Made by a program: the position numbers and the translations under genes. The notes under the pieces were generated by a model. That model had not been told where the DNA came from, searched no databases, and saw only the letters and a list, made by a program, of their open reading frames with translations. 64,000 bases of DNA from Craterostigma plantagineum (Eukaryota; Streptophyta; Magnoliopsida; Lamiales; Linderniaceae): the NCBI GenBank assembly GCA_027422505.1, contig JAPQWV010000360.1, forward strand, positions 186,001-250,000, in the 5' to 3' direction. Position 1 is the first letter of the stretch. The number at the start of each line of letters is the position of its first letter. Positions 22,091 through 31,752 of this stretch are shown here, piece by piece.

Positions 22091-22128
22091 TTTGCTTGAG
22101 GACAAGCAAAAGCTTAAGTGTGGGGAGG
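22091..22128 (+). promoter_or_regulatory. Terminal hairpin + polypurine tract before 3' LTR, element 2
   Basis: The stem-loop TTTGCTTG-AGGA-CAAGCAAA (22091-22110) is followed by CTTAAGTGTGGGGAGG (22113-22128), directly before the LTR start TGATAAACG. This is the expected plus-strand primer position. Confidence 0.75.
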
Positions 22129-22330
22129 TTTGATAAACGTATTTTAATACGTTTATTGTTATGTTTATTTGGGTTATAATAGGAAATTTTTGATCATTCT
22201 ATGCATTTATTGGCTCTATTTACACCCATTTAAATATTATAGGACCTTCGAATGATTATCGAGCGAAAAGGAACGAAAACGAGGTGAAAACGACACGAAA
22301 ATGGCGAAGTTTGAAGCTGCCAGATATAAG

Positions 22331-22778
22331 TCACGGCCGTGAATCATACTGCACGAAGCCGTGAAAGCGGGCAGAGAGCTTAAGGAGCAAAGGTCCCTAA
22401 TAGTCACGGCCGTGAATCATAATGAACGAGGCCGTGAAAGCGGGCAGTGGGTCGACTATCGAAAGTCACGGCCGTGAACTCCTATGCCTGAGGCCGTGAA
22501 CTTGGGCAGTGAGCGTAAGAGACATAAGCTTCCAGTGTCACGGCCGTGAACAACGTTGTACGAAGCCGTGAATCTAGGCAGAGACTTCACTGTCCTCTGT
22601 CACGGCCGTGACGCTTCATGCGAAAGGCCGTGAATCCGGGCAGAGAGCTCAACGAAGGAATATTGATCCATTCACGGCCGTGACTTCAGATGCAACAAGC
22701 CGTGACTCATGCCAGAAAGTCAAGAAATAGGGTTTTGAGCCGTCGTCACGGCCGTGAAGGCCCATTAAGAGGCCGTGA
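22331..22778. repeat. Seven-unit palindromic array in element 2 LTR
   Basis: TCACGGCCGTGA starts at 22331, 22404, 22466, 22538, 22600, 22672 and 22746, a spacing of 62 or 72-74 bp. Each is followed by a half site (GCCGTGA) and most then by GGGCAG. The two spacing classes suggest units added in alternating lengths. Confidence 0.9.
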
Positions 22779-22815
22779 ACGTGCTAAAATTCAGGGTTTT
22801 AGCCCATTTTCGAAG

Positions 22816-22825
22816 CATAAAAAGG
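22816..22825 (+). promoter_or_regulatory. TATA-like box of element 2 LTR
   Basis: CATAAAAAGG lies about 38 bases after the last palindrome unit, equivalent to GTATAAAAAG in the element 1 LTR. Confidence 0.55.
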
Positions 22826-23234
22826 AGAGGCACCTTAGAACTGAAAAACAACTTGATAGGGACGAAAACTTAGAGCAAGGAAGAGAAGGAAGAACACTAG
22901 AAGCAGTCCCGTGATTCGGAGAAGCTCAAGGGACGATCCGACGACGAAGCTACGCTCATACGATCGAGGAACGAGAGCTCCACCTCGGAAACACCATATT
23001 CACTTCTTAGGGAAGTTTTTATGAGTTCTCTATCCTCGTTACCTTTAAATCTCGTTGTTGTGACGTTCAATATGAGTAGCTAATCCTCTCGTGTGTTTGG
23101 GAATAGATGAACGTTGGGTTATGTCGTAGTTAAGGCGTAGGATAATCGTGAACACGTGTATTCGACAATTTATCGTTCTATGATATTGTTTCTTTGTATC
23201 AATATGTCTATGTGTTGATATGAATGTGTGGTAT

Positions 23235-23388
23235 ATCGTTTAGGGCGACAGCTAAATAACGATCAGGCCGTTCGTAGACGTTAGGATTCGAGTATAGGGT
23301 GACAGCAAATACTCGATCCTCGCCATCTAGTAATCGCTAAACTTAGATTCCCACGAACGTTTAGGGCGACAACAAATCCGTGAGTGGG
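23235..23388 (+). ncRNA. Triple stem-loop with conserved loop in LTR leader, element 2
   Basis: Hairpins lie at 23235-23263 (ATCGTT/AACGAT), 23283-23320 (TCGAGTAT/ATACTCGA) and 23350-23388 (CCCAC/GTGGG). Their loops are TAGGGCGACAGC, TAGGGTGACAGC and TAGGGCGACAAC. Compared with element 1, the second pair of hairpin A is T-A instead of A-T, and two pairs in hairpin C are A-T instead of G-C, so pairing is preserved. Confidence 0.65.
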
Positions 23389-23796
23389 TAGGAAATTACT
23401 GCGATTTAGTCGATTTTCACGTAGGAACGATATTCCGTAGCTTTAGCCGACACCACCTAGCGGGATTCGAATCCCGAACACATATTTGTCATCTTAAGTC
23501 ACTCTTATTACTTCTAGTTGTGTTCCTTAGTCTTCCGATCCTTTAAGTTGCTCTGTTAAGTTAGTTCGTAGTATAAACAAATCCTACTCTTTTATTTAGG
23601 CTAAATATCGATTCGATAGGTTAATACTAGTACTCAATTTATTCTTCGTGTTCGATACTCGGATATTCACTATAGCTATATTACAAACGATAGGTACACT
23701 GCCTATCGCGCGTGATTCTAGTTATAATATATTCGTTTTAATTATTACTTGACGTACTCGCACGATCTTTTATTTAAACACACACGCAAGCGATCA

Positions 23797-23838
23797 ATTC
23801 ACCATACTTCTTTTGGACTACTCGAAGGGGGGGACTAT
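23797..23838 (+). mobile_element. 3' end of internal region plus PPT of a Tat-like element
   Basis: TTCTTTTGGACTA...GGGGGGGACTAT directly precedes LTR 23839 and matches 26905-26946 before the second LTR. It is the remnant left when element 2 inserted into this element. Confidence 0.7.
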
Positions 23839-24567
23839 TGTTACCCTCGGGTCTAATTGACCATGTGGCAAAATACCCGACCCGTCTCAACCGACCCAAC
23901 TACCCTGCTAGGAAAAGATCTCACCACGGATACGCGCCTCGGGACCATAAGGCCGACTCCATAGGAAGTAGGACATCAGAGTTCCCTCGGTTCTCCATCC
24001 CGAGGACGCCCACCCCTAGGGTACCCCAACAGATTCCTTCGAGAAAAAGGGAGAGCTCGGTCCCTCGGGCAAACTGACCGATGACGGGGATAACTTCTTC
24101 GGGGAAACAGATCCCTTGATCCCAAACCAACGTAACCTCCCATGATCACATTAACCAAACGTGTAAGGGATAACCGTCTAAAAACCCGCCTATCGAGAAG
24201 ACATGCCATCATGGGCGATAAGGGAGCTCGACCCTGGAATCACGGAACGTGGGTCTCAATCGTTTGAAAACCGTCCAAGGACAGAAACCTATAAATACTG
24301 CCAAGGTACTCAAGAACAGGTATCTTTTCTCACGTATCCTACCGTTACTCTGTCCAATTAATTACTCACAAACACACACTACACATCACTTTTTACGCTA
24401 CTTTACACCTGGAACACGGAGATTACCCTCTTGACCTAGGCAAGAGGGCAAACGACCCCCAACCCTTATCCTGTTTCCAAGTGATTAGGTAACGTGCGCG
24501 GTGGAATTTAGGCGGGAAGGAGCCTGTTAGTCGTCCGACGCGGCAGATCCATTTTTCGACGGTATCA
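23839..24567 (+). repeat. LTR 1 of Tat-like element (729 bp)
   Basis: It starts TGTTACCCTCGGG and ends GGTATCA, three bases before a PBS. The TATA box CTATAAATA is at 24289-24297. It is flanked by a polypurine tract on the left and a PBS on the right, which marks it as a shared LTR between two internal regions. Confidence 0.75.
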
Positions 24568-26946
24568 ACTTGGCGCCGTCTCTGGGAATCGTATAAATAA
24601 AAAGGTGCACTTGGAAGATTCAGAAAATCTGAAGCCGTTTCGAGCTCGCGCTGTAAAATCCATCGATGTTCGCCGCCTTTCAGGCTTTGAGGACGAAGCA
24701 TCGTTATCGTCGTGAGCTCACGTCGCCGCCCCGAGTAGCTAGCCTTTGCGAGCGCAACGGCGGACAACACACTGACTCGCTGCATCTGTTCAAAATGGGA
24801 CCAATTGCCATCGTAAACAGCCCGTCCCCCATATTCGTGGCCGTACCCATGGCCCAAGCACGATTACTGGCGATGCCGAGCACATCATCGGGTCATGCTG
24901 AAAAGTTTTTGCCCAGGGAGACGCCTCAAGCGTCGTCATCTAAAACCAGCCATCACCGACGGCAGATGCCACCCGAGCCACTAACTAAGGTTTGCAGCGA
25001 TGATTCCCCGCCGAAATCCCGGAGGGCTGATCTGAGACCACTACCCGATGGCTGGTCTGAGACCCCTACCCGACACACGATAATTCCTCGCAGCTACTAA
25101 GTTCGCGTTCGCGGCCACCACTTTGTCGACGTCGGTCTTCGTCTCTGTCCCACCGTCGATCAAACATAGCACTCCAAAAAGGCTTGTCATGAATCCAAGA
25201 GATTACATGTTGCAGACCAGAGCCTACTGCAATCGCTGTAATCAAGGGTCGAACGCACATCGAACGGAGAAAACCCGAACCGGCCAACCTCGACAAATCG
25301 AACTGATCGGTTCACGTCTCGCGGAATTAAAGGTGCCCGTTACATATCTATGATGACTAACTTTTCCTCCTATATGACCCAGATTATTCGGAGCAAACTC
25401 ACGGACGAATCGCTCGAAGTGAGAGGGACGATCGACTTAAAAATCTGCCCATAAATCGTGATTTTTGGATTTCGTGGTGCGACCACCGCGTTACTGAACC
25501 CCGTAGGTCCGCCGATGACCACCCTAGTCGCCCCTTCGGCCGCCGGGGAAAAATCCGCCGTTGCTCGCCGCTGGGGACCCGGTCGTAAGTTCGTTAATTT
25601 ATATGTTTCGAAATTATAAAACTATGGGGACCATTTATGTTATTTACGATAGGACTGATGCTAGAAGCGTTGAAAATGTACGGGCCAGTTTCATAATTGG
25701 CGAGTTTTGGCACTGGTTTATCATTTTTGCGGGTTCAGGCTATTAATGGGCTTTTTATATTTATTGGCCAGCTGAAAATTTTTTATCTGGGGCAAATACT
25801 ATGACTGCTTGAACTATTCTTTTAGGCCAGCTTTTATTAATTTTATTAGCCTGGTTATTTAACGGCGCCATGAAGGTTAAGTTTGTTTAGCTTCAACTTG
25901 AGCTGTATTTGTTTTGCTTTTTTTTAATTAGATTGCTATGGCTGACACTGGACTGGAATAAAAAATTATTGTGGTAGTTAGTTTTGATACGCATCTAGGA
26001 TTAATTAATTGGCATGCTTGTTTGCGGGAATTAATTTTATGGGGCTCCTAAAGTTGTTTCATGAAATGCTAGAACTTAATCATTAGGGCTGCTGAAATTA
26101 AATTTATTGGGCTTTTGAAATTATTGCTTGCTGGAATTATGCAAATCACTTGGGTTGTTACTATTCCCTTCATTGACCGAATTTTTCTTGAGTTTGGATA
26201 ATATCTGACAAATTCCTGAATGCTCGACGGCATACATGAGCCTAGAGTCAATCGTGCACATGTGTCTCTCCTTGAGTTATTTGAGTGCAGGAATTCTCGA
26301 GCGCCCGTCGGTCCTCGGGAATATTATTGAGAGCCTCATATATGTTGCCTTTATTCGCTACTCCCAGTATAATAAACAATCCGGGGCAGCCACCTCGGCC
26401 ACCACTCCAACTTCTGATGACGCCTGCATCGCCGATTCGAAGAGGGGACTCGCCCGTGGGGAAGGTGCATTCGGGCGACATGCCTCCTTAGCCCACAATT
26501 GTGGCGGACATAAAAGTCCACGGATGTGGCATGAAGACCCGACCTGCTCGGGATAAAAACTCCACGAATTTCGCCCGAAGACCCGACCTGCTAGGGATAG
26601 ATCTCCACGAACCGAAGACCCGACCTGTTCGGGATAAAAGCCCACAAATGTTGCACTAAACTTGTGAACTCCATCCCTCACAATTGTGGCTCGGAGCCTA
26701 AGCATTCGAATGCACCGCCCACGACTTGAACGCCAACAAGCCGACTTTGAGGAGGAATTTGAGAGCGGTACAGATGACGACGCTTGGGGTACCGTCGGTA
26801 TGAATTTTATCCTTTTCAATATTTATATGTTAACATGATATTTGGGAAGGTCGATGCTCGGGAAGGACGTATGCTATACTCGAATAGTTTACCTACCACG
26901 TCCAAAAATCACTAACATCTTTTGGACTATTTGTGAGGGGGACTAT
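24568..26946 (+). mobile_element. Non-coding internal region of Tat-like element
   Basis: It begins with PBS-like TGGCGCCGTCTCTGGGAA (24571-24588), a form common in Tat/gypsy elements. No gag or pol motif is visible in any frame over 2.4 kb, so this is a non-autonomous (LARD-like) derivative or a deletion product. Three 37-44-bp direct repeats (GAAGACCCGACCTG...) start at 26533, 26577 and 26614. It ends in the polypurine tract GAGGGGGACTAT. Confidence 0.65.
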
Positions 26947-27727
26947 TGTTATCCCCGTATTTTATCGGTCAAATATTCGAGTTTGACTGAAATAGGGCGG
27001 GCATATCTCCCGCGGAAAAGATCTCTCGAGATGAAGCCCGAAGAAAGACCGGCCGAGGAGTTGAAGTCGCGCTCGGGATGAAGGCTGCTCGAGAGCTTTG
27101 TTCGTGACCAAACGGTAAAAGACGACCCCAAAATAACTAACCATCATGGCCCTCAACGTGGACAACTCATCATCATGGGTGGTTACCAAACCCACTAATT
27201 CCAACGTGGGATGCCTCAAGTCCTCAACTATATTATATATATAAGAAAGGCAAAGGTACGTTAGGAAAAGAGGAATCACTTCACTATATCACAACCGTCC
27301 CATTCTATAACTACGACAGTTCTATCATTCTCATCCCATCTCTCTGATTTATAACTCTTTTATCATTTGGATTTCACCTCTCATGTTCGATACCACCTTA
27401 ATATCTCCTCTCACATATGGCACTCTCTTTTAAAACTCGACATCTCACGCGAAGGATCCACGGACGTATTTTCTCATAGCTCCACGATCGATCTACGCTC
27501 TCTCTTTATTTATCGCTTTATCTTATTTTATACGCTTTTAGACTTTGATGATTGAATATCTGACTTGAGCGTCGGAGGGGCGTCGCCGAAACGGCGCCCT
27601 TTAGCTCCTCTTTTTCGTGGTATTTCAGGGATCAATTGAAGATGAAGGCGACGAACTCGAAACGGCGACGGACCGATACCTTCCAGCGCACTGTTGATGC
27701 TAGGGTCGATTTTTCGGTCCGCATCAA
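26947..27727 (+). repeat. LTR 2 of Tat-like element, diverged (about 781 bp)
   Basis: It starts TGTTATCCCCG and ends at about CCGCATCA. It shares start, end and promoter layout (TATATATAAG near 27235) with LTR 1 but is clearly diverged, so the element is old. The exact right border is approximate. Confidence 0.6.
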
Positions 27728-27735
27728 TTACCAAA

Positions 27736-28036
27736 TCCTGTAATGGTTCGAACGAGATCCAATTCAGGGATCAACCGCCATTGATGATAGGTGAGAGCTC
27801 GGCTGCTATAGTGAGTAAAGCTGACATGGAACTTCTTGCACATAACAGAGGCAATGCTATGCAGCGATACAAAGCAAGGAAGAAAACGTGGAGGTATGTA
27901 AGTATTTCATTCGACTCTGATCGATTACATCATATGTAAATTTAACAGTGAGAAACTATGTATGTAGATATGAGAAGTAAATTTGATACTAATCAAGAAA
28001 GGAAAGGGCTGATACTAGGAATAGATTCAAAAGCAG
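27736..28036 (+). pseudogene. Relic of a CONSTANS-like CCT-domain gene (two exons)
   Basis: Exon a ends at 27893 (TGGAG|GTATGT) and encodes ELLAHNRGNAMQRYKARKKT, the start of a CCT domain as found in CONSTANS-like transcription factors. A 74-bp intron with GT/AG borders (27894-27967) follows. Exon b (27968-28036) continues the domain (SRKERADTRNRFKS) up to a further donor, AGCAG|GTACTT. Three in-frame stops lie in exon b, all in the YxK..RY.SRK stretch. The CCT domain mediates nuclear import and NF-Y/DNA contacts in the living family. It abuts the Tat-like LTR. No B-box or upstream exons are seen, so this is a gene fragment. Confidence 0.7.
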
Positions 28037-28276
28037 GTACTTAATTATTATCGTATTTCATTTATTTGATTTTGTTCGTTCAAGCATCTCTTTAGTTTTT
28101 TGATGGTTCTAAAAAGCTTTTACAATTACAAAGGTGTGAAGTATGAAACTTATTTACTGATGGTTCTTACGACCGTTGATGGTTATTACGATCGTATTTA
28201 AGATAATCAAGCATTATCCTGGGCAATGTTTGTTCTTACGACTTCGTCGTCCTTCTTTATCGTGCGATGAGCTGAA

Positions 28277-28349
<73 letters not shown>

Positions 28350-28417
28350 GCAATAAGAACAATAGTAATAATAATAATAACAATAGTAATAACAATAATA
28401 ATAATAACAATAATTAA
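28277..28417. repeat. (TAA)n microsatellite
   Basis: Nearly pure AAT repeats to about 28349, then interrupted by C and G. Long poly-Ile and poly-Leu frames over it are artefacts. Confidence 0.95.
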
Positions 28418-28585
28418 TTAGGATGCATCTGCAAGGGCCTTAAGATCTTCAAATCATAATGGGTGGCTGCAAAAGCGATATAAGTTTAGTATGATGATAT
28501 ATGTTTGTTCTTTGTTTGTGTGTTAGTTTATGCTCGACGTCTACGTGTTTTCATCTTAGGAACTTAGATATGTCTATAGATGTGA

Positions 28586-29292
28586 AGGGGTGAGCAAAAT
28601 CGGATATCCGGTTTTTCGGATATCGAAAAATGGTATCCGTATCCGCTCCGGTTTTTTCGGATATCCGAAAATCGGATATCCGAAAATCGGATATCCGGTT
28701 TATTCGGATATTTTTACCGGATATCCGCATCCGGTTTTTAAATTTATTTTTCTTATATTTTCATTTATTTTTTTTTAAAATCATATTTTTTTATTTCTTA
28801 TCACAATAAAAATATATATTTTTTTAATATAAGAATTTCTACACATAATATTTCACACAATATGTGAATTTATGATTCGAAGTTACATAATAAATAATAA
28901 ATACAATACATAATATTTCACACAAATTCACATTAATTTTTTAACTTGCATCTCGATGTTTTATGTTTTTTATCTCAGTTCTCTAACAAAGTTTTTTGCA
29001 ATAATAAAATAATATAAATTTAAATATTCTACTTGAAGATTTTTTTTTTCATTTTTGGACCTTCATTTTTCTTTTTGGACTATTTTTTTATTTTTTAAAT
29101 TCTTTTAAATATAAAACCGTATATCGGATATCCGGATTTTAGACAAACCACTATCCGTATCCGATCCGGTTTATTTTAGACAAACCACTATCCGTATCCG
29201 ATCCAGTTTTTAAAATCGGATATCCGTTTTTTCGGGTTTTGAAAATCGGATACCGGATCGGAATCCGGTTTTCGGATATTTTTTCTCACCCT
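28586..29292. mobile_element. hAT-like MITE, 707 bp
   Basis: Terminal inverted repeats AGGGGTGAGCAAAA and AGGGTGAGAAAA are flanked by 8-bp direct repeats AGATGTGA (28578-28585 and 29293-29300). The ends are full of the palindrome GGATATCC in CCGG contexts. No transposase. The 8-bp duplication and AGGGGTG ends fit the hAT superfamily. Confidence 0.8.
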
Positions 29293-29300
29293 AGATGTGA

Positions 29301-29994
29301 TGATATAATTTTATCATCCGGGAGTTCCTCTACAATCAAGAGCACTGAGCATACTTTAGATGATAGATAATTATGAGCTTATAAACAAGAAAAGCAATTT
29401 TAGTAGGGAAGAAAATATATTCGGAAGTTATCTGTTCAATTTCGTTGTTTGAAGTGTGAGATTACGTTTAACATTTTATATGATGTTGATGAGTACAAAT
29501 AACCAAAATTAGATCATGTTCTAAAAACAATAAGAAGTTTAAAGCGATACATCTCAGGTTTGTTACTCATCAACATACTTTCTTTGTTTATTTTTCCGGT
29601 GTCTAAATTTAGTTAATTCTTTCATTGAGCCTCCAAAGTGAACTCACATCAAAACCCCATAACCCACTGTTTTCTTACTTCCTTTTTGAGTGAAAGTTAC
29701 AGCGATTTTCGATCACGAACGTGAATTCGAGTATTCACGTCAATAAGATCAAAGAGATAGAAATTGTTAAATTGTAACTTTTTTTCACCCTTCCACAGGA
29801 CTCTACGACAATATCCTACGTTTTCTCTTAATTAAGTTATCTTATTAACTTATATTAATTATACATAATTAACTCATGTTTCTTCTACTGTAGAATTTGA
29901 ATAATGGCATAACGGAGCATGTTTTTTGTTTCAAATTGTTTGTGTTCGATTGATGTCGTGCCTATCGAAAAATATATTGATAAACACTTTATTT
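29301..29994. other. Intergenic, no gene recognised
   Basis: AT-rich, with no coding signal. It may be the body of a Helitron-like element ending at 30025. Confidence 0.5.
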
Positions 29995-30025
29995 AAACCC
30001 GTACATTGCACGGACAATAAACTAG
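29995..30025 (+). mobile_element. Helitron-like 3' terminus
   Basis: CCCGTACATTGCACGG is a short hairpin, followed after nine bases by CTAG with T next to it. This is the usual 3' end of plant Helitrons. The 5' TC end was not found. Confidence 0.4.
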
Positions 30026-30034
30026 TTTATATTA

Positions 30035-31451
30035 GAGAAATCTACACATAACTCCCTACTCTCAAACTATTAATCAACTAACTCCCCCTTCCCATTCATT
30101 TATCATCAAACTCCCAATTTCAAACTTTATATCACAGAGCTACCTAATGGACGATTTTAAGCTTATAAAAATAATATTACCAAAAAACCTGTCAACACCC
30201 ACGGACCCCTATACAAAACTTGTAGTAGCAATATACGTATTCTTGTAGTACCAATGTATACAAAAAACCTGTCAACACCCACGGACCCCTACCCAAAACT
30301 TGTAGTACCAATATACATATTCTTGTAGTACCAATGTATACATATCCGTGGTACCATACCGTGGTACCATTCCGTGAGCTAGTGTAGTATCTTTTCCATA
30401 CCATGTGCTTAACTATCGCAACTCCTACCCTAAAATTGTAGCACCAATACACATATATTTGTAGTACCAATATACAGATGTCTGTGGTACCGTATCGTAA
30501 GCTAGTGTGGTACCATGTATAGGTTACTTGTAGTACCAATATCTATGACAATGGTCACGTACCAATAATAATTCAGATGGCGTCGAAAAATTCCTTACCC
30601 AAACTTGAAGTACCAATATACGTATCTTTGTAGTACCAGTGTATCGATGTTCGTGGTACCATACCGTGAGCTACTGTGGTACCATACGTAGGTTACTTGT
30701 GCTGAGCACATGGTACCGAATAAAGATACCACAAGTAACCTACGTATGGTACCACACGATCTCACGGTATGGTACCACGAACATCTATACAGTGGTACTA
30801 CAATTGGTACTTCAAGTTTTGGTAACGAGTTTTTCGACGCCATCCGAATTTTTTTTATCGTGACGGTTACCATAGATATTGGTACTACAAGTAACCTAAT
30901 CTTGGTACCACACTAGCATATAATACGGTACCACGGATATCTACATATTGGTACTACAAATATATGTGTATTGGTGCTACAATTTTAAGGTATAGTTAAG
31001 CACATGGTACGGAAAAGATACTACAAGTAACCTACGTATGGTACTACACTAGCTCATGGAATGGTACCACGAACATCCATACATTCGTACTACAAACATA
31101 CGTATATTGGTACTGCAAGTTCGGGTAAGGAAAAGAAAAGGGTGTGGAAATTAGTAGAGCGGCAAAATCGTCCATGGGTTCACGGAATGATACTACGAAC
31201 ATCTATACATTGGTACTACAAACATACGTTATTGGTACTACAAGGTTGGGTAAGGGTGTGGACATTAATAGAGGGGGCAAAATCGTCCATGAGGTACTAC
31301 AAACATACGCTACAATAATAGAGGGGCAAAATCGTCCATGGGGAGTTATTTGTAAGATTGTTTTGATTTAGGAAGTTTGGTAATAAATAATATGGAATGA
31401 GGAGTTAGTTGATAGAAAATAATGGAAGGGAGATTTAGTGGACGTTACCCC
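30035..31451. mobile_element. Foldback/Mutator-like non-autonomous element, 1,417 bp
   Basis: Flanked by 9-bp direct repeats TTTATATTA (30026-30034 and 31452-31460). The outer ~100 bp are imperfect inverted repeats (ATCAACTAACTCC on both, in opposite sense). Inside are inverted clusters of TTGTAGTACC/GGTACTACAA and GGTACCA units, with a symmetry centre near 30710. No ORF of significance. Confidence 0.75.
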
Positions 31452-31460
31452 TTTATATTA

Positions 31461-31752
31461 TATAATAATAAAATTTAAAGAAAACCAACCACCCACGAAC
31501 TACAAGCTATTAATGATAGGTTTGGTAAATATGCTCGCCGGTTATTTTATTACACGTCAACCTAAGTTGCCGAAAAAACGAAGCCGATGATAGATCATCC
31601 TCAACATATAAAAAAAAAATATAATATATGTCAAATCTAACATATTCGTCGAGGTTAAGTTACACTACTATACGTTAGATGCACAAAATCATCGTGAGAA
31701 AAAAATTACACATCTACCTCAGATCCATCGAAACCCCCCCATATCTGAGATT
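31461..31752. other. Short spacer and 3' UTR of the RNA-binding gene
   Basis: AT-rich, with no separate gene visible. The part nearest 31752 is probably the 3' untranslated region of the adjacent gene. Confidence 0.6.

Larger units (their letters stand above)
11401..23796 (+). mobile_element. Athila-type LTR retrotransposon, element 2 (5' end displaced by element 1)
   Basis: It runs gag (N-terminus missing), protease, RT, RNase H, integrase, antisense minigene, palindrome array, leader intron, 3' ORF, internal PPT module, terminal PPT module, 3' LTR. The first homologous base follows immediately after the element 1 LTR terminus, so the missing part should lie left of element 1. It has frameshifts near 13376 and 13655 and two nonsense codons in the 3' ORF. 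The 3' LTR ends 10 bases before a segment homologous to the 3' end of the Tat-like element, which shows it inserted into that element. Confidence 0.9.
22131..23796 (+). repeat. 3' LTR of Athila element 2 (1,666 bp)
   Basis: TGATAAACG...CGATCA. It contains seven palindrome units (22331-22778), a TATA-like CATAAAAAGG (22816-22825), three conserved hairpins (23235-23388) and the 16-bp palindrome CGGGATTCGAATCCCG (23461-23476). These match the order in the element 1 LTR. Confidence 0.9.

Noticed and set aside
22331..22778. CRISPR-like array of regularly spaced repeats
   Set aside because: Units are palindromic LTR promoter repeats in a plant retrotransposon with similar, non-unique spacers and no cas genes.
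24666..25100. 144-codon ORF as a gag gene of the Tat-like element
   Set aside because: No gag, zinc-knuckle or other motif is visible and the complementary strand is equally open.
28207..28421. Poly-Leu and poly-Ile ORFs
   Set aside because: Translation of the (TAA)n microsatellite on both strands.
28586..29300. Mutator-type assignment from a 9-bp match TAGATGTGA
   Set aside because: An 8-bp duplication with AGGGGTGAG/AGGGTGAG ends accounts for both termini better and fits hAT.
30192..31371. Several 60-115-codon ORFs rich in Tyr, Thr and Val
   Set aside because: They are translations of the TTGTAGTACC/GGTACTACAA repeats of the foldback element.
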